Below are positions 1 to 12,075 of a DNA stretch of 64,000 nt, one piece after another. Position 1 is the stretch's first letter. Every line of letters begins with the position of its first letter. The DNA comes from Diphasiastrum complanatum. Lineage: Eukaryota; Streptophyta; Lycopodiopsida; Lycopodiales; Lycopodiaceae. The position numbers were made by a program, and so were the translations under genes. The stretch lies in contig CM055099.1 in assembly GCA_029204225.1 (NCBI GenBank), forward strand, positions 51,785,298-51,849,297. Reading direction: 5' to 3'. The notes below the pieces were generated by a model. It was not told the DNA's origin. It saw only the letters and a program-made list of their open reading frames with translations, and did not search any database.

Positions 1-212
1 AAACCCTAAAACGACTCTATAAACGGTATTTAGATTTCATAACGACAATAAAAGTATATTACTATTTAGCATAATACTTGAATGTGGTGTGAGGATACGT
101 CTTGAGAACTAGCCATATTTCACCTAGTAAGGAGTACACATGCAATTCAAAAACACAATGGTAGAAAGGATAACCATTCGTGCACATACGCATTCAAGAC
201 GACAAATCAGTA

Positions 213-560
213 ATGCCCGATCATTTTAAACGTTATACATTGGATGATGTGGTTATCATGTTACCTAAAACACATCGTGAACTCGAAGAACACGTGCCAG
301 ACTCGAAAGATATTTACGATGGCCCAGCTAGGACATAGCTAATGAATTTTGTCGAACCAGGAGAACCACAAAAGATTGTACATGTCGGATCACAACTTAA
401 TCCTGAACAATATCAAGCACTCCGCATGTTACTTATTAAGTATCAAGAAACTTATCAAGATCTAAAAGGGGTATTCCAAAGTCAGTTATTGAACATACCA
501 TATCTTTAGTACGTAATGCAATTCCAAAGGTTACAAAGTTCTACTCATATCATATTTAGA
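213..560 (+). pseudogene. Ty3/gypsy polyprotein remnant, segment leading into reverse transcriptase
   Basis: A reading frame from the ATG at 213 runs through one in-frame TAG (about 336-338) and continues for about 60 codons. It contains KIVHVGSQLNPEQYQALRML, followed by a Lys/Tyr/Gln-rich helix. Near 470 a +1 shift leads into GIPKSVIEHTISL. This order (short beta strand, 'G..L....', amphipathic helix 'LL..Y', then '...EH.I.L') is the usual lead-in to the gypsy reverse transcriptase, just before the catalytic domain. The catalytic domain itself does not follow, so the copy is cut off near 560. The call rests on pattern memory of gypsy pol, not a search. Confidence 0.5.
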
Positions 561-1608
561 CAATGTTTGTAAAGTTTTAATCGTATATATTTCAAACTGG
601 CTAAAAGATCTGGTGTAGTCACGTGTGCTGGTGTTAGGGCAAATCCATGCCACTCTAACCCATGTGAATCTTGTGAAGAATAATCAGATCAGTAATATCC
701 AATCAATCTCTAATATCTTTGATTACTTAAGATGGCACATCTAGCACCATTGACAATATAGAAATCTTGCTCTAACCATGCATAGAAGCCATAAACTCTA
801 ATAGATCTTGACAAAATCAGATATGAATAATAAAGTACTGTTGTTGTCCGCACAAAACCACGTGTGAATCCAACAACCATCAAACAATTGCATTCTACAC
901 ACAAAAATTCAAGATATCAATACTATAGTAATACCTCAAAGAGATCTCATGTATAGGCATGAATGAGAGAAGAGAGAGAGAATGTATCTCTTCCCACATG
1001 TGCCCAATATGACACCTACACGGGCAAAGTAATTTATTATATGGCTGAATAGTGCGAATAATTAGATAATAGGGCACGTCCATGTCATACTAATCTTTAC
1101 ACCGGTTTGCTTATGCAACATTGGTTACGTATCGCTATACTCCGTCTTGAGCATATTCATGCTTTCCAGGAACATTCAAGTCGGTCCATGGTATGTAGGA
1201 CTACGTTAGGAATAGATTTAGTTAACTACTTATTAGGGCCTTCAAAGATTTTTACCAAGGTATTAAGGGAGATCCATGTCATTCTAATCCTTTTGTAAAA
1301 AGTTATGTATCTTACGCATGTCCATGCTATCTAAGAACGTTTTGTTGAAAACCTTAAATTTGGATCTGGATACAAATGCTTAAGAATGGTGTAGGATAGT
1401 ACTTTTACGGTTTGTAATAAGCAAGCAATCCTAATTGACATTTTATGAGCTTTAAATCAAAACAAAATGTATATAATGGACAAAGTGGAATGCACCTGTC
1501 TAGCTAGCAAATCTCATTGACCTGCATTGGTGAAACAATAATATACATGTGGACCAATCAAGACATCAAAACCACATTTTGTCTATCATTGTTCACTCTC
1601 TCTTTCTC
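561..1608. other. No gene recognised
   Basis: AT-rich sequence with only short chance reading frames on both strands. I saw no retroelement motif or exon-like segment. Confidence 0.5.
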
Positions 1609-1614
1609 TCTCTT

Positions 1615-1671
<57 letters not shown>
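1609..1671. repeat. (CT)n microsatellite
   Basis: An uninterrupted CT run preceded by an imperfect CT-rich stretch from about 1595. Confidence 0.95.
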
Positions 1672-1672
<1 letters not shown>

Positions 1673-2054
1673 ACAACTAGAGTAGTGTAATGTAATTTTG
1701 AGTTTCTTTGCTTATGCACAACTTGCAAAAGAACCTTGCAACACCAACGTCGCTACTTGCTTTTTTTTAGTGTTGGAGACGTAGCCTTAAATCACCATCC
1801 TTTTACTACACTGAAATGCTCCTTGGACATCATTGTAGCTCACTTTTAATTTCTTCAATATTAAAGGTACTAATATTTTGATCAAGAGATCAAATGTTGC
1901 TTATAAATTACCCTATAGTAAGTTCCAACCCACTGCTGATTGTATTCAACTCAATCAATATTAAGCTTATTGAAGCCCAATACATGAAATCAGCCTTGTG
2001 GGGCACGACAACAAAGAGAGATAATACTAATAGTCAAATGAAGGGTGGTCTTCA

Positions 2055-2159
2055 CGAATGATTCTAGCAATGAGCTTAGAAGGGCCATTTGCACACACAC
2101 ATCATTCGAATGATTCTAGCAATGAGCTTAGAAGGGCCATTTGCACACACACATCATTC
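2055..2159. repeat. Perfect 52-bp tandem duplication
   Basis: Two identical copies (2055-2106 and 2107-2158) each begin CGAATGATTCTAGC and end in a short CA run followed by ATCATT. The lack of any difference suggests a recent duplication. Confidence 0.95.
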
Positions 2160-3442
2160 ACAGCTGCATGTCTCAATGGGTAACCTTCAATAGAGTTTTT
2201 ATAGTAAACGACTTCGAACAATCCCCAAAATCCCACCTTCAAACCTCCAAACAATAGCAACAACATCCTCACATGCATGTGAGGATTTTAACATGGGTGG
2301 GCAATGCATGACATTTTGCAAGTGTATAATAAACCTGACATTGAGCCCTAAACATGTTTGGAATAAAATAATTCTAAAATATAATTCTTTGGGTATAACA
2401 TGCAACACATTAGGTATAATAACATTACAAGAATTCCTTATGTTGTGATTTTAGGACATTATTTGTTTTGAGCTAACATGAATCTTTATTATTTTAATGC
2501 AAACTATTTTGTAGCTTAGTACCTGCGCAGTGAGAAGGTAATGGTTGTTGAATAACCTGTTTCTCTGGACAAATTGCTTGGACAACATGTTTCAAGACTT
2601 TCAATAAGAGAATAAAATACACATATTCCAGATTGTTGCACATGCTTTGGGAACCAACTCTTGAAATCATATCAAAAAAAATGTGCCCATGGTCAATGGG
2701 ACATTTTAAATCGGCCAAATGTATGTGGATAGATAAGTTGATATCAGCAACCATGAAGCAGTTTCCTTGATTTAGAAACATGCATCCAACCTTAGAAACC
2801 CGTTCCGATCCTTTTGGGCCGTTCCATACAGTACGTTCCGGAACGTTTTTTCCATAATAAAAAAGACACGTATTGAAGTGCCACCTGCTGGCCACAATCT
2901 TACATTGAGCGACGCTTGATAATACATTGCAGGATGCTAGATATAAGAAAAGGTAGAAAAACATACAGTTCAAGCAGAAACAAAATTGATGCTCCTCTTC
3001 AGTACAAAGCTTGTCCTTTCTTAACTGAATTGGGGCTTCCCAGCAATTGACATTGCCTAGCTCGATAAAATTGAGGCCAGCCCAATGTTGTTACTGTTAA
3101 TGGTTGCACCGGAGCTGGAATGCATGCCAGCATTACTGCCAAAAATGCCAAACCAAACATCAATGAGTGATCAGCAATTCATACATATCAACCGAATAAC
3201 TTAGATATATGATGCTATATAGAGTGGATAAAACTTTTCATCAACATCACTATTAGCGAGAAAAAGTACCTAGTGCTGCAGAGTTTTTGACTCAGATGCA
3301 GGCAGAGGTACAGTTGGCACGATTATTGCTAAGTGTCCGAATATGAAATGAATTTGAGCACTTGGTTTTTTGTGTACATCAAGAGATGCAACAAGTTATG
3401 TTTGACAAACATGGGCAGGTGGTAAATTTTGAAACCAAAGTT
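2160..3442. other. No recognised gene; contains one dispersed repeat copy
   Basis: A 159-codon open frame on the minus strand (2494-2973) has no recognisable domain and is probably chance. A short repeat rich in GTTCC/GGAAC at 2799-2880 also occurs at about 23.66, 26.99 and 34.19 kb. A minus-strand acceptor-like site near 3145 is followed by a short open stretch ending in TAG, but I cannot tie it to a gene. Confidence 0.4.
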
Positions 3443-3855
3443 CTAGATGCATGAGGAAGACCATAAACAGCCAAGGTCAGTCCTGATGTATTCCAGATCT
3501 TCCAGCTCATCCATGGCCACACAGCACATGGTTGGTGCAAAGACTAATGTTATGCTGCAGCGAGACAGAGTAGAAATTGTTACTGGGCATGGGCATTTAT
3601 ACTTGAAATAAAACGCACATGCCCTTTGTTGCTGAGGATTAGAGGAGCAAGTGCCAGTTGATGGAAACATAGAGGCGAGCCACTCTTGTGGGTGGCAAGG
3701 ACACAGAGCGACTTTGCACAACTAAGGGAGAGCAACATGACATTTTCTATTCTCCTTAGGACTTCTTACCCCATACATGGAACTCTAAACCGGTCTGGGT
3801 GGGATGTAAGCAAGGCTTCTGTAGCGGATTCAGAACTAGTGCTTAAAGCTGCCAT
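3443..3855 (-). other. Exon-like segments of an unidentified gene (tentative)
   Basis: On the minus strand an ATG at 3855 opens MAALSTSSESATEALL... and is followed after 86 coding bases by ATGGG|GTAAGAAG, a good donor. A pyrimidine-rich acceptor (CTCCCTTAG) lies at 3722, and the frame continues in phase for about 40 codons. A second strong acceptor (CTCGCTGCAG) near 3560 precedes an open stretch containing MDELEDLEYIRTDLG and a stop. The implied introns are only about 48 bp, unusually short for a plant, so the splice model may be wrong. No family was recognised. It could be a decayed gene start or coincidence. Confidence 0.2.
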
Positions 3856-4854
3856 TGCGTTGTTGGCATTGTGTTTTCAGTTACAACAGAATCCAAATAA
3901 AAGGATGCTTGTTTGCATTATAATTCGACTCCTTAATTAGATATTCCATTTCTAGTTGATCGTATCTTTGAACATTCTGTACTTTGAAACTCTTTGTAGT
4001 TGTAAATACATTATGCAATCTGAAACCTATCTTATTCTACTTCCAACATGTTTTGTTCTTTATTTGTGACAGATCTAAGTTTCTTCAGTTTCTAGCAGCA
4101 ATGCATTACTGACTGCTGATTGTGGGACAAGCTCAAATCAAAAGGTCAAAAGCTTATAATAATGGACCTCAATTTTAATAGAGGATTTTTGTGCATTATA
4201 TCTGATGAAGGTTCTATTGAAAATGGATCCAAATTTTGAAACAAATATATAATTGCAAGAAATTGGTAATGTTGATTCCATATTATTCGAATTGGCAAAT
4301 AGGTAAACATAGACAGAATGCTTAACCAAGAAGGTCTGAATCCAAACTAGATTTGGTAGCCACAAGAAAAAGGCATGTACCTTATTAATAACATGCAATG
4401 GAATGCAATGTCATCATTGTGATAAAGAGTCACATTCTTGACTATTAGGGCCACCCATGAAGAAGATGACCAGGCTATGGAGTTGGTGGACTGGAAACAA
4501 ACTACTGAAAGAATGTATCAATACTATTTACCTCTCATCACATCCTTACTCTCCATTCAACAAATTCAGCCTCCATGATGCTACTTCTCCAAAGTACTTT
4601 TCTTGCTGAAGAAATGCGGACTAGATTGAAGCATGTGTAGTCGTTATGGAAAGGAAGCAATTGCTTACACTTCAGGCTGGTAAGCGAGAGTGCCAAACCC
4701 CTGACCTGCTTGGGGTTAGAGTTACATAGTTACGTACACCTTCTTGCGCCGCTTCACCACCCTGCAATACTCGCATAGCTTCTTCACCGCTGCCCTCACG
4801 TTCATCTCTCGCTCGCTCTCTCTCTCTCAACTCGCATTACTCACATCATTATAT
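3856..4854. other. No gene recognised
   Basis: Only short chance frames are present. A CT-rich stretch starts near 4805, just before the SINE-like dimer. Confidence 0.5.
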
Positions 4855-5071
4855 CATTATCACTATTTAACCCAACGGGGTTGGCTCAGTTGGTTGGCTT
4901 GGCATCCAAAGTTTCTTTGGTCCCAGGTTCGAGCCTCCCCTTGGAAACCAAGAAGCATTATCACTATTTAGACCAACGGGGTTGGCTTAGTTGGTTACCT
5001 TGACATCCAAAGTTTCTTTGGTCTTAGGTTCAAGCTTCCCCTTGGAAACCAAGAAGCATTATCACTATTTA
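4855..5071 (+). repeat. Tandem dimer of a tRNA-derived SINE-like unit, 101-bp period
   Basis: Two copies (4855-4955 and 4956-5056) plus a 15-bp third start (5057-5071) share the join CATTATCACTATTTA. Each contains a polymerase III box A (TGGCTCAGTTGG, second copy TGGCTTAGTTGG) and a box B (GGTTCGAGCC, second copy GGTTCAAGCT) at tRNA-like spacing. The T-arm does not pair properly and no clean acceptor stem forms, so this is not a working tRNA gene. Copy 1 keeps better box A and B matches than copy 2. Confidence 0.65.
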
Positions 5072-5297
5072 TCATTCCAAAACTTTAAAACCCCTAAAAA
5101 AAACCCTAATTTTTTTTTGAAAAACTTTTAATTTGAAAAACTCGCATTTTCTCTCTGACGCATTTGTGTTTTCTCTTAAATCAGTGTGAGATTCTCAAAC
5201 CTAGTTCAACTGCTTTTCAGTTGCCTTTCAAACGCACTTTAGGACAAACGTGGACCAATGAGAAGCTCCAAAATGCGTTTTCTTTTAACACATCAAA

Positions 5298-5300
<3 letters not shown>

Positions 5301-5352
<52 letters not shown>
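5301..5352. repeat. (CT)n microsatellite
   Basis: An uninterrupted run of about 26 CT units. Confidence 0.95.
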
Positions 5353-5354
<2 letters not shown>

Positions 5355-5675
5355 TTTCCTTGTTTTTATGGCCCGTCCCGAGTGGACCCAAAATAATTGA
5401 GACTTTGAGATCCAAAATACCAAACATTGGCAAACAAGGATGGCATGTCCCCCATTGCACTGACACTCAAGTCAATTCGTTGTTTGCTAATTTTTCAGGT
5501 TGTAGGAAGGCGCCATTAATTATATTCTTCGGGGCTGCTTTTAGGTTGCCCACATCCGTATAGGTTTATCCTACTTCCGTTGGTCCGCTGCTGCCCTATT
5601 TTTCAGATTTGCTCCTGGCGCCCATCTACAAGCAATTTTATCTTCTGATTTGGCTGAAAAATTAGCGCGTATCCA

Positions 5676-5987
5676 GTGTGACAACTAATTAGGCCGTAGA
5701 TCGCAGTAGCCAGTGGCCGTAATGCGCTGGCATCGGAGCACAAAACATTAATGGATGAAACAACGTACTCTAAGCTATCTCTGAGTAATTGAAAACTTTG
5801 TTTGATGCACTTTCGTTGATAAGCAATAAGGGCGAATAGCAATACTCTAATAGAACTCTGAAAGAAACTTTATAAAGAGAAAGAGAGTTAGAGTTGGAGA
5901 AGTCTTTGATGATCGGCTATTTATACTAAAGCAATTAACACATATCTAGTGGGACAACTAATTAGGCCGCCAATCGCAGTAGCCAGT
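5676..5987. repeat. Pair of 39-bp direct repeats about 273 bp apart
   Basis: Positions 5676-5714 and 5949-5987 both read GTG(T/G)GACAACTAATTAGG followed by CCG...ATCGCAGTAGCCAGT, with only a few differences. The right copy overlaps the last codons of the copia RNase H remnant and the segment between contains an LTR-type TATA box. The pair therefore probably marks a partial duplication of the element's 3' end. Confidence 0.8.
5917..5925 (-). promoter_or_regulatory. LTR-type TATA box
   Basis: The minus strand reads TATAAATAG just downstream of the copia RNase H end, where the 3' LTR U3 promoter would lie. A CT-rich leader follows (minus strand, 5890-5870). Inferred from position and motif. Confidence 0.4.
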
Positions 5988-6192
5988 TGGTTATGTCTCG
6001 TGTTCGACAATATTCCAAGCTTATCTCTTTATTGAAAATTTTACTTCTAACATAGTGATACTTGACTTCAATGTGCTTACTCCTGGAATGAAAGTTGGGA
6101 TTGGCTGATAAAGCAATAGCACTTTGATTATCACAATAGACAATTGTCGGAGCATATTGCTTCAAACAAATGTTTGATAGTAATTTTCGCAA
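5962..6192 (-). pseudogene. Ty1/copia RNase H C-terminal remnant
   Basis: A minus-strand frame of 76 codons contains YCDNQSAIALSANPNFHSRS, then KHIEVKYHYVR. This is the hallmark C-terminal half of the copia RNase H domain, including the catalytic Asp of CDNQSA. The remainder of pol upstream is missing, and the frame ends at the direct repeat at 5949-5987. Only this domain end and an LTR-like tail remain. Confidence 0.85.
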
Positions 6193-7800
6193 CAGTAGTG
6201 CTTCCTTTGTAACTTGAGAGGTATATATATATATTCTTATTTTGTAGATGATAGAGCTATTGAGGTTTTTTGGTGACTATTCCATGAAATTGGACCATTG
6301 AAGAAGAACACAAATCTAGATGTGGATCTATGAGTGTCTGCATCTTCTGCCCAACTTGATGTTGGATTATTCTACTATTGGGAGTGATTCAACCACATAA
6401 TCAATCTTTAATCTTCATCCACTTTTATCCAGTTTTGTACTTCTATTCGTGTTTCTACACAATCTATAGAAATAATCAAGAATCGCAATAGGTGGCTTCG
6501 ACATATTGGACATCATCTGACATATCGATGACGTCGAAGACGTCACCTATGTCGATGACAACAAATATTTTCATGAAGGCACTGAGCGGGGGTACACATA
6601 TAAGATTTGTGCAAAACTAAGTTTTAATGTCAAAACATTCATGGATTCATATTAAGGGACAATGTTGGATTTATCCGAATAATCGATTTTCAATGTACAT
6701 CCATTCGTCCATCCATTTTGTTGTTGAAGCAATTCATTATATTAACTTAGGTGGTAGTTCCAACTTATTCATAAATGGGGCTCTAAAAAATATTCCACGG
6801 AGCCGGTGGACAGATTGTCATCACTGAGTAGGGAGAAACACATTTTGGGGAGTTTTATCACCATTTTAGTGTTTGGAGTGTGAGCGACCTAGTGATGGGC
6901 TACATTCGTCGTTTAAGTGTCGTGGAGCCAAATTGGAGGCAAATTTATGGCTAGTGTTTTTTGCAATAGGTTGTACGTTAAAGTGTTAACTCATTGAAAT
7001 CATGTTTGCTTACTTTTTGACAAAGCACAAGGTGTCATGAAGTAGTACTAGCATAATGAAGGCCAACGAGGACAAAATAGTAGTGGAGAAAAATAGCTTT
7101 GGCAACAAAATTGCAGTTTGGCATTGTGACAACTCATATTGACGACAATTTTGAGAGGGCAAGCAATCACTTATGAGAGAGAGGCATCGTATGTCAGTTG
7201 TGAGTGAAAAATTCTTGCAATTAGGTTTGACTTTTGGAGTTCGAACCAACTCATCTCGGGTGACATTTGGAGGGAGGCTCTCACTGGGAAGATCGGCAGT
7301 AACAGTGTCGAGAATCCAGTGATAGCAACATGGCAGATGCATTTGCAACTTGAGGATTTCTTGTTTCAAAGAGATATCAACATTTGGTAGTCACTGGTGA
7401 TAAAAGTGTGTGGTGGTGCTAGTTGGAAGCCATTGAGCAGGATGGCAAACTTGCATTGGATGAACTGTGTGTGGGACATGCGGGAGACGAAGAATAGGTT
7501 GGTACTCACATTTTGGAGACTCTTAACGAGTGGTAAGTGTGATGATTTTTAGGATTTTCAATTGGTGAGTCAATTTAAATCAAGTCATTGTAGCTATGAA
7601 TCAGTGTATCAAGTTTGTCATCTGTGAAATACACTTCATCTATTAGTTTGGATAAATCAAGTCAAATTGCCATATCAATATTGCATCAAGATGCAGATTT
7701 CAGTGATGGAGAGGCACGTGCAGGTCGCTTGGTTCGAGCCATGGAAGATCTCATAGATTCACTAGGAAGTTTATTGGCATGCATAGTACATGAGGGGCTA
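6193..7800. other. No gene recognised
   Basis: Low-complexity AT-rich sequence with short chance frames. The last part (from about 7600) may belong to the copia LTR that ends at 8158, but its start cannot be fixed from a single copy. Confidence 0.4.
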
Positions 7801-7803
7801 GGC

Positions 7804-8158
7804 TATTATATATAGGCTAAAAGCATAAGAGGAATTCATCTCTCTCATTCTTTCTCATTCATTTTTATGGAAGATATTTCTTCGGATTCTACATCCATTT
7901 TTTGCATATTTGTGAGGATATAGTGAATTCTTGTGTATAGAATGCTATTTTTCTTTTATTTAGAGATCCACACATGTGAATACTGATATAGTATGGTTGT
8001 TGTATGGAAGGGGACATTGGAATATCATATCTAAGTGTTTATGACAAGTTCTTATTGAGTTTTCACCTTCTATGTGTAGTTGATGCATCATTTCTACATT
8101 TGTAGTGAAGCTAGATGTTATAAAGTCCTCTACCAAGGATCCTTGGTAGAGGACTTCA
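7804..8158 (+). mobile_element. Ty1/copia 5' LTR, promoter-proximal and 3' part
   Basis: The segment carries a TATA-like TTATATATAGG at 7806-7816, a CT-rich transcribed leader after it, and ends in ...ACTTCA just before a primer binding site. A 34-bp palindrome occupies its last bases. The left LTR boundary was not found. No coding region follows in the expected place, so the element is gutted. Confidence 0.5.
8123..8156. repeat. Perfect 34-bp palindrome at the LTR end
   Basis: Seventeen bases on each side of the centre of GGATCC pair without a mismatch (left arm AAGTCCTCTACCAAGGA). The transcript could form a stem with no loop room, or a cruciform in DNA. It ends two bases before the CA that closes the LTR. 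Confidence 0.95.
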
Positions 8159-8161
8159 TAT

Positions 8162-8173
8162 TGGTATCAGAGC
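8162..8173 (+). promoter_or_regulatory. Retrotransposon primer binding site, tRNA-iMet type
   Basis: TGGTATCAGAGC is complementary to the 3' end of plant initiator methionine tRNA and lies three bases after the LTR-closing CA. This is the standard copia first-strand priming site. Confidence 0.85.
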
Positions 8174-9179
8174 CGGTTCTAAGCACGTTTTGCCATTGAT
8201 TTGTGCTCAAGGCAAAATCTTGAATTGTGTGGGGTTTTACCATTGTGTAATATGGAATCTCGACAATTTTTGGAGGAATTGATGGAGTAAGCAACAAGTG
8301 GTGTGAATTCGAATTCCTCTTCCCGAGAATCACTTTTTTTGAGGTATAATTAGTTGTGTGGTATGTGCACTACCATGTTTACAATCGATTCAGTTATTAA
8401 TGCACTTCAAATTAGTATTTTCGAAGTAAATTTTGGATTTCCTGAGTCACTTATGTTGCCGATTACTTCATTAAAAGCACTTTTTTGATGGCAACAGTTT
8501 CAATAAGAGGTAATGCTGGTTTTTGCGGCTTCTTGTTCTTCGCATAACCGTGGTTTATGTGTTTAGTATTGGTTGTCTTTTTCTTTTGTGATGGAGCCGG
8601 TTTGGGCTTAATCCAAGAAAAGTAGGAAAAGATGTTCAATAAGACTAATTTCTTGTGTAAAGTGTTGGTGGCTTTTTACAGGATTTGCGTGACATTTTCT
8701 TTATGATTCATAGGTTCATGCTAGATTTTTCAGCAAACTAACAATGTTTTGTAGGCTTGTGTGAATCAGTAAAGCCATCTTATGACGGTAAGAGTGAATT
8801 GTAGGAAAGCCTATCCTGTGATTGGAGGATGAGGCAACTTGCAAATCCAGGATTTTGCAAAAAATTGGGCAGCATGTACCTTGTTTTTCAGCCTTTGAGA
8901 AACCTACTTGATGTAAATTTGTAACAATAATTTACTTATGCATGTAAGGATGTAAAACAATTGAAGAAATGCCTCAATAGCATCTGTAATATGCAAAAAC
9001 AGCATAGGTTCTATTCTAAAGCTTTAAGCATAAAGAAAAAGCTAGGTAAGCTTTGGTTTCCACAAAAAACAGCAGAATTGAGCCTCAAAATCTGCGTCTG
9101 ATTGTGCCTAACAGTGCACCCTCCATCCTTAGATCTATCTGCAAGAAACTCGGTTGGATGGTGGGTGGAATCACGTGCC

Positions 9180-9183
<4 letters not shown>
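8174..9183. other. Decayed internal region of the preceding copia element; no coding motif
   Basis: Where gag should begin, only stops in all frames are seen. No gag or pol motif was found. Confidence 0.4.

Positions 9184-9256
<73 letters not shown>
9184..9256. repeat. (CT)n microsatellite
   Basis: An uninterrupted run of about 36 CT units. Confidence 0.95.
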
Positions 9257-9258
<2 letters not shown>

Positions 9259-12075
9259 GAACTCTACTATATTGGTACTACACGTCATTTGTTTTTCAAA
9301 ACGTTATAAAAAAGACTTTTTTTCCTTATGATACTATACCAGCAAAAATGTGTTGTTATGCTTAACTTAGAAACATGGCCTCAATAAAAGTTTTTTAAAC
9401 TTCTAAGTCTTTTGGTGGAAAATTTGGTTCTCATCGAAAGCTATGATCAGTGCACATGATAGAGATTCAATCTAACGGTGAGCATCTTCTAATACCTGGT
9501 GCACCAAAGGGTATTGGAATTTCTATAAAAGGGAAGATCACTACAACCCTAAGTTTTGCTCTTCTTGCTCTCTCCCTCTCTCTCTTGCTTTTGCTCTCTT
9601 GGCTGGCTTTTGTACTATTGCCATCTTTGCTTGGTTGAGAGGAGACCTGTAAAAGCTTTGTGGAAGAGTATTCGGGTGAAGGATACTGCAAACTAAGGTA
9701 AGAAAGTTGTGATTTGTTTGATTGAATGATCGTATGCATCGAAGGAGTATCATTAGCTTGTTATGCTGGAAAGGAAACGAGCTCACATGATACCTTGATT
9801 ATCATAGATCGATACTACATTCTTGCTTCCGTTATACACTTCTGGAAGTGAATACGTGTGGGTGATATCTCAAAAACAAAGTGAACAATACCACATGTAT
9901 GATATTCACCTATTGACTTTTTGTTTTGCTTCTGACAACAAACAGTCACCGGATTATTGTGTTGCTAAGTTCATACATAATTTATACCATTTTGTAAGAA
10001 ATGATAGGCTGATGGCCAGCACATTTTGATGGACTTAAATTAGCGCCTTCTACTATGGCTTCGTGAGGAGTGGAGCATAGTAATAATGCGCTGATGGATT
10101 CATTCAAACATGTGATGGACCTACTCCATATACTATGTATTTTAAAGTGAATTGCATTTGTTTACCTTCTCAAGTGCGATGGACCTGCTCCATGCATTTT
10201 TTTGTGGGTATACTACCATAAAGGATAGCCATATGAAGTGCGTTGGACCTCCATCGATGTCTAATGGTTTTTAAAATGATAAAAGCATATGTGGCTATTG
10301 ATAATGCACATGTTTGTCTCTACGGAAACCTTTCGTAGTAGGCCACCCATTATGATTGTGGCTCATTCCATTACATGCTTGTGATTATAATAAAAGAACG
10401 TAAGATGTATATGCTCAAGTAGATGACTGATGCACATGGTTAGCTTGGAATGTAAGCACGAAATGTGCTGGTTTTTGATAACTACAACAATCTAAATGTA
10501 TGAGTAATGTTAATACCTTACTGCTTTCTACATTTGAAAACAGTCGGGCTAGGAACTGATGACTCCATCACCTCTTGACACACGAATATTGGCTAATAAT
10601 GAGGATGTGCTTATGTTTGAGTTTAACACTCTTGCAAGATAACGATGCTATATGATAAAGGTTGCACTACCATTAACCCATCACTTTCAGTTTTGAATCG
10701 GTAGTACATAAGCAGGGTTTTGCTTGAAGCAGTGGAAGATGGGTATCTCACAAGAAATCAACTCACCTCGCATTCAAGTATGAAGCTTTATGAAGCTATA
10801 TGGAAGGTAGTGTCACCCAACACTATAGTACAATTCTTTAAGACATTGGTAACGTTACATATTACGTAAATTATTTTTTGAATTTATCAGCCGGAAAAGT
10901 ACTTACATTCCATGCTACAAATCTTATTAAGTTTGGTCTATTTTATCCTTTGCAAGGTTCAAATTTTTTTAAAAAAAATGAAAGTGCAACTTGTATGAGT
11001 AAGCTAGGGATGTTTGTAGAGTTGGATTTTGACGTGCTTGAATGGCATGGATTTGCCCAAGCCATAAGGTGCTCGGACTGCCAAATATTTCGCATAGGAT
11101 GTCCTTGGGGCTAGTATGGCACGGATCTGCCCTAGTACCCAGCACTATGGTCAAAGTCATATCTCTTTTTCACTTGTGTATTGCTAGATAGCTTCTTACG
11201 TGTAGATACTTGTACGTGAACTGAATACATTTTTTTTTGCTCTTGTATTGGTCAGTATGGCATCTGCCCTGATACGATTTCATTAATGGGTACAATGTAT
11301 TGCTATTTATGAAATGCATGATTGGGAAAATTGGACGTAATATTTGCAATTGCAATCAAGCTGATAAGGTAGTGAATCTTGTTTCGGACATGGATGACAA
11401 CTGATGCTCATTTGTAAGATTTGGCATAAAAAAAACATAAAATATTTTTTTAATATGATGGAACATAAAAAATCAAATCGCGAATAATTATGGTAGTACT
11501 TAATTGTTAAAACTAGTTTTTGTGAAGAATAAAAGCTGTCCAGCTTGTCTATAGGGGTTGATGAGGAAAATCATCTTGCTTGTGCATTTACAAGTTGTAA
11601 ATTTTATTTTCTAGCATGTACAAACTCGAGCTACATGACATGCACAATGTCTAGATGGTCATATTTCACTTTGTTCCATTGTATATATCAAAGGTATGTG
11701 AATTGAGCACATGACCTTGTAGATTTGGGCGAGTTTGAGTTAGGTAGATCTAGATTTGATGACATGCATAAAACTAGATGACATGCAAAATCAGTTAGTG
11801 TGCATGCATGCAACATGCAATCACTGCATGCAACATGCAAGTCAGTATACATGTTCTACACATGTCCAAGTCATCTAGGGAAGTCACATGCAAGACATGC
11901 AAATACTATTGGACACATGCATGTAGTTTTGTATATATCTAGTTGAGAATTTGACATTTGGCAAAGTAGGAATGAGTTAGGTGCAACTTCAGCATGCAAG
12001 CTGTTAGGTGTCAATGTGGTAGTAGTTTACACTTGATTAGGTGTAGGGAATGCATTGAATGCAAGGAGTACCACG
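9257..12075. other. No gene recognised; short degenerate repeats
   Basis: A motif close to GTGNGATGGACCTNCTCCAT occurs three times at 10110-10129, 10173-10193 and 10238-10256. From 11752 to 11910 the sequence is dense in GCATG and ACATG words, with GCATGCAACATGCAA twice. No reading frame shows a known domain. Confidence 0.5.

Noticed and set aside
1-10. AAACCCTAAA resembling the plant telomere repeat
   Set aside because: Only a little over one unit is present; no array follows.
2494-2973. 159-codon minus-strand open frame as a gene
   Set aside because: No domain, no splice or start context of note, and it contains a dispersed repeat copy.
4870-5040. Functional tRNA gene
   Set aside because: Box A and B are present but the T-arm and acceptor stem do not pair, and the unit is tandemly repeated with a linker.
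5164-5423. Open frames with Ser-Leu or Arg-Glu repeats across CT tracts (also at 9.1, 41.2 and 52.1 kb)
   Set aside because: They are translations of the microsatellite in different frames.
7010-7369. 119-codon minus-strand open frame
   Set aside because: No recognisable motif, no homolog pattern, and no nearby exon signals.
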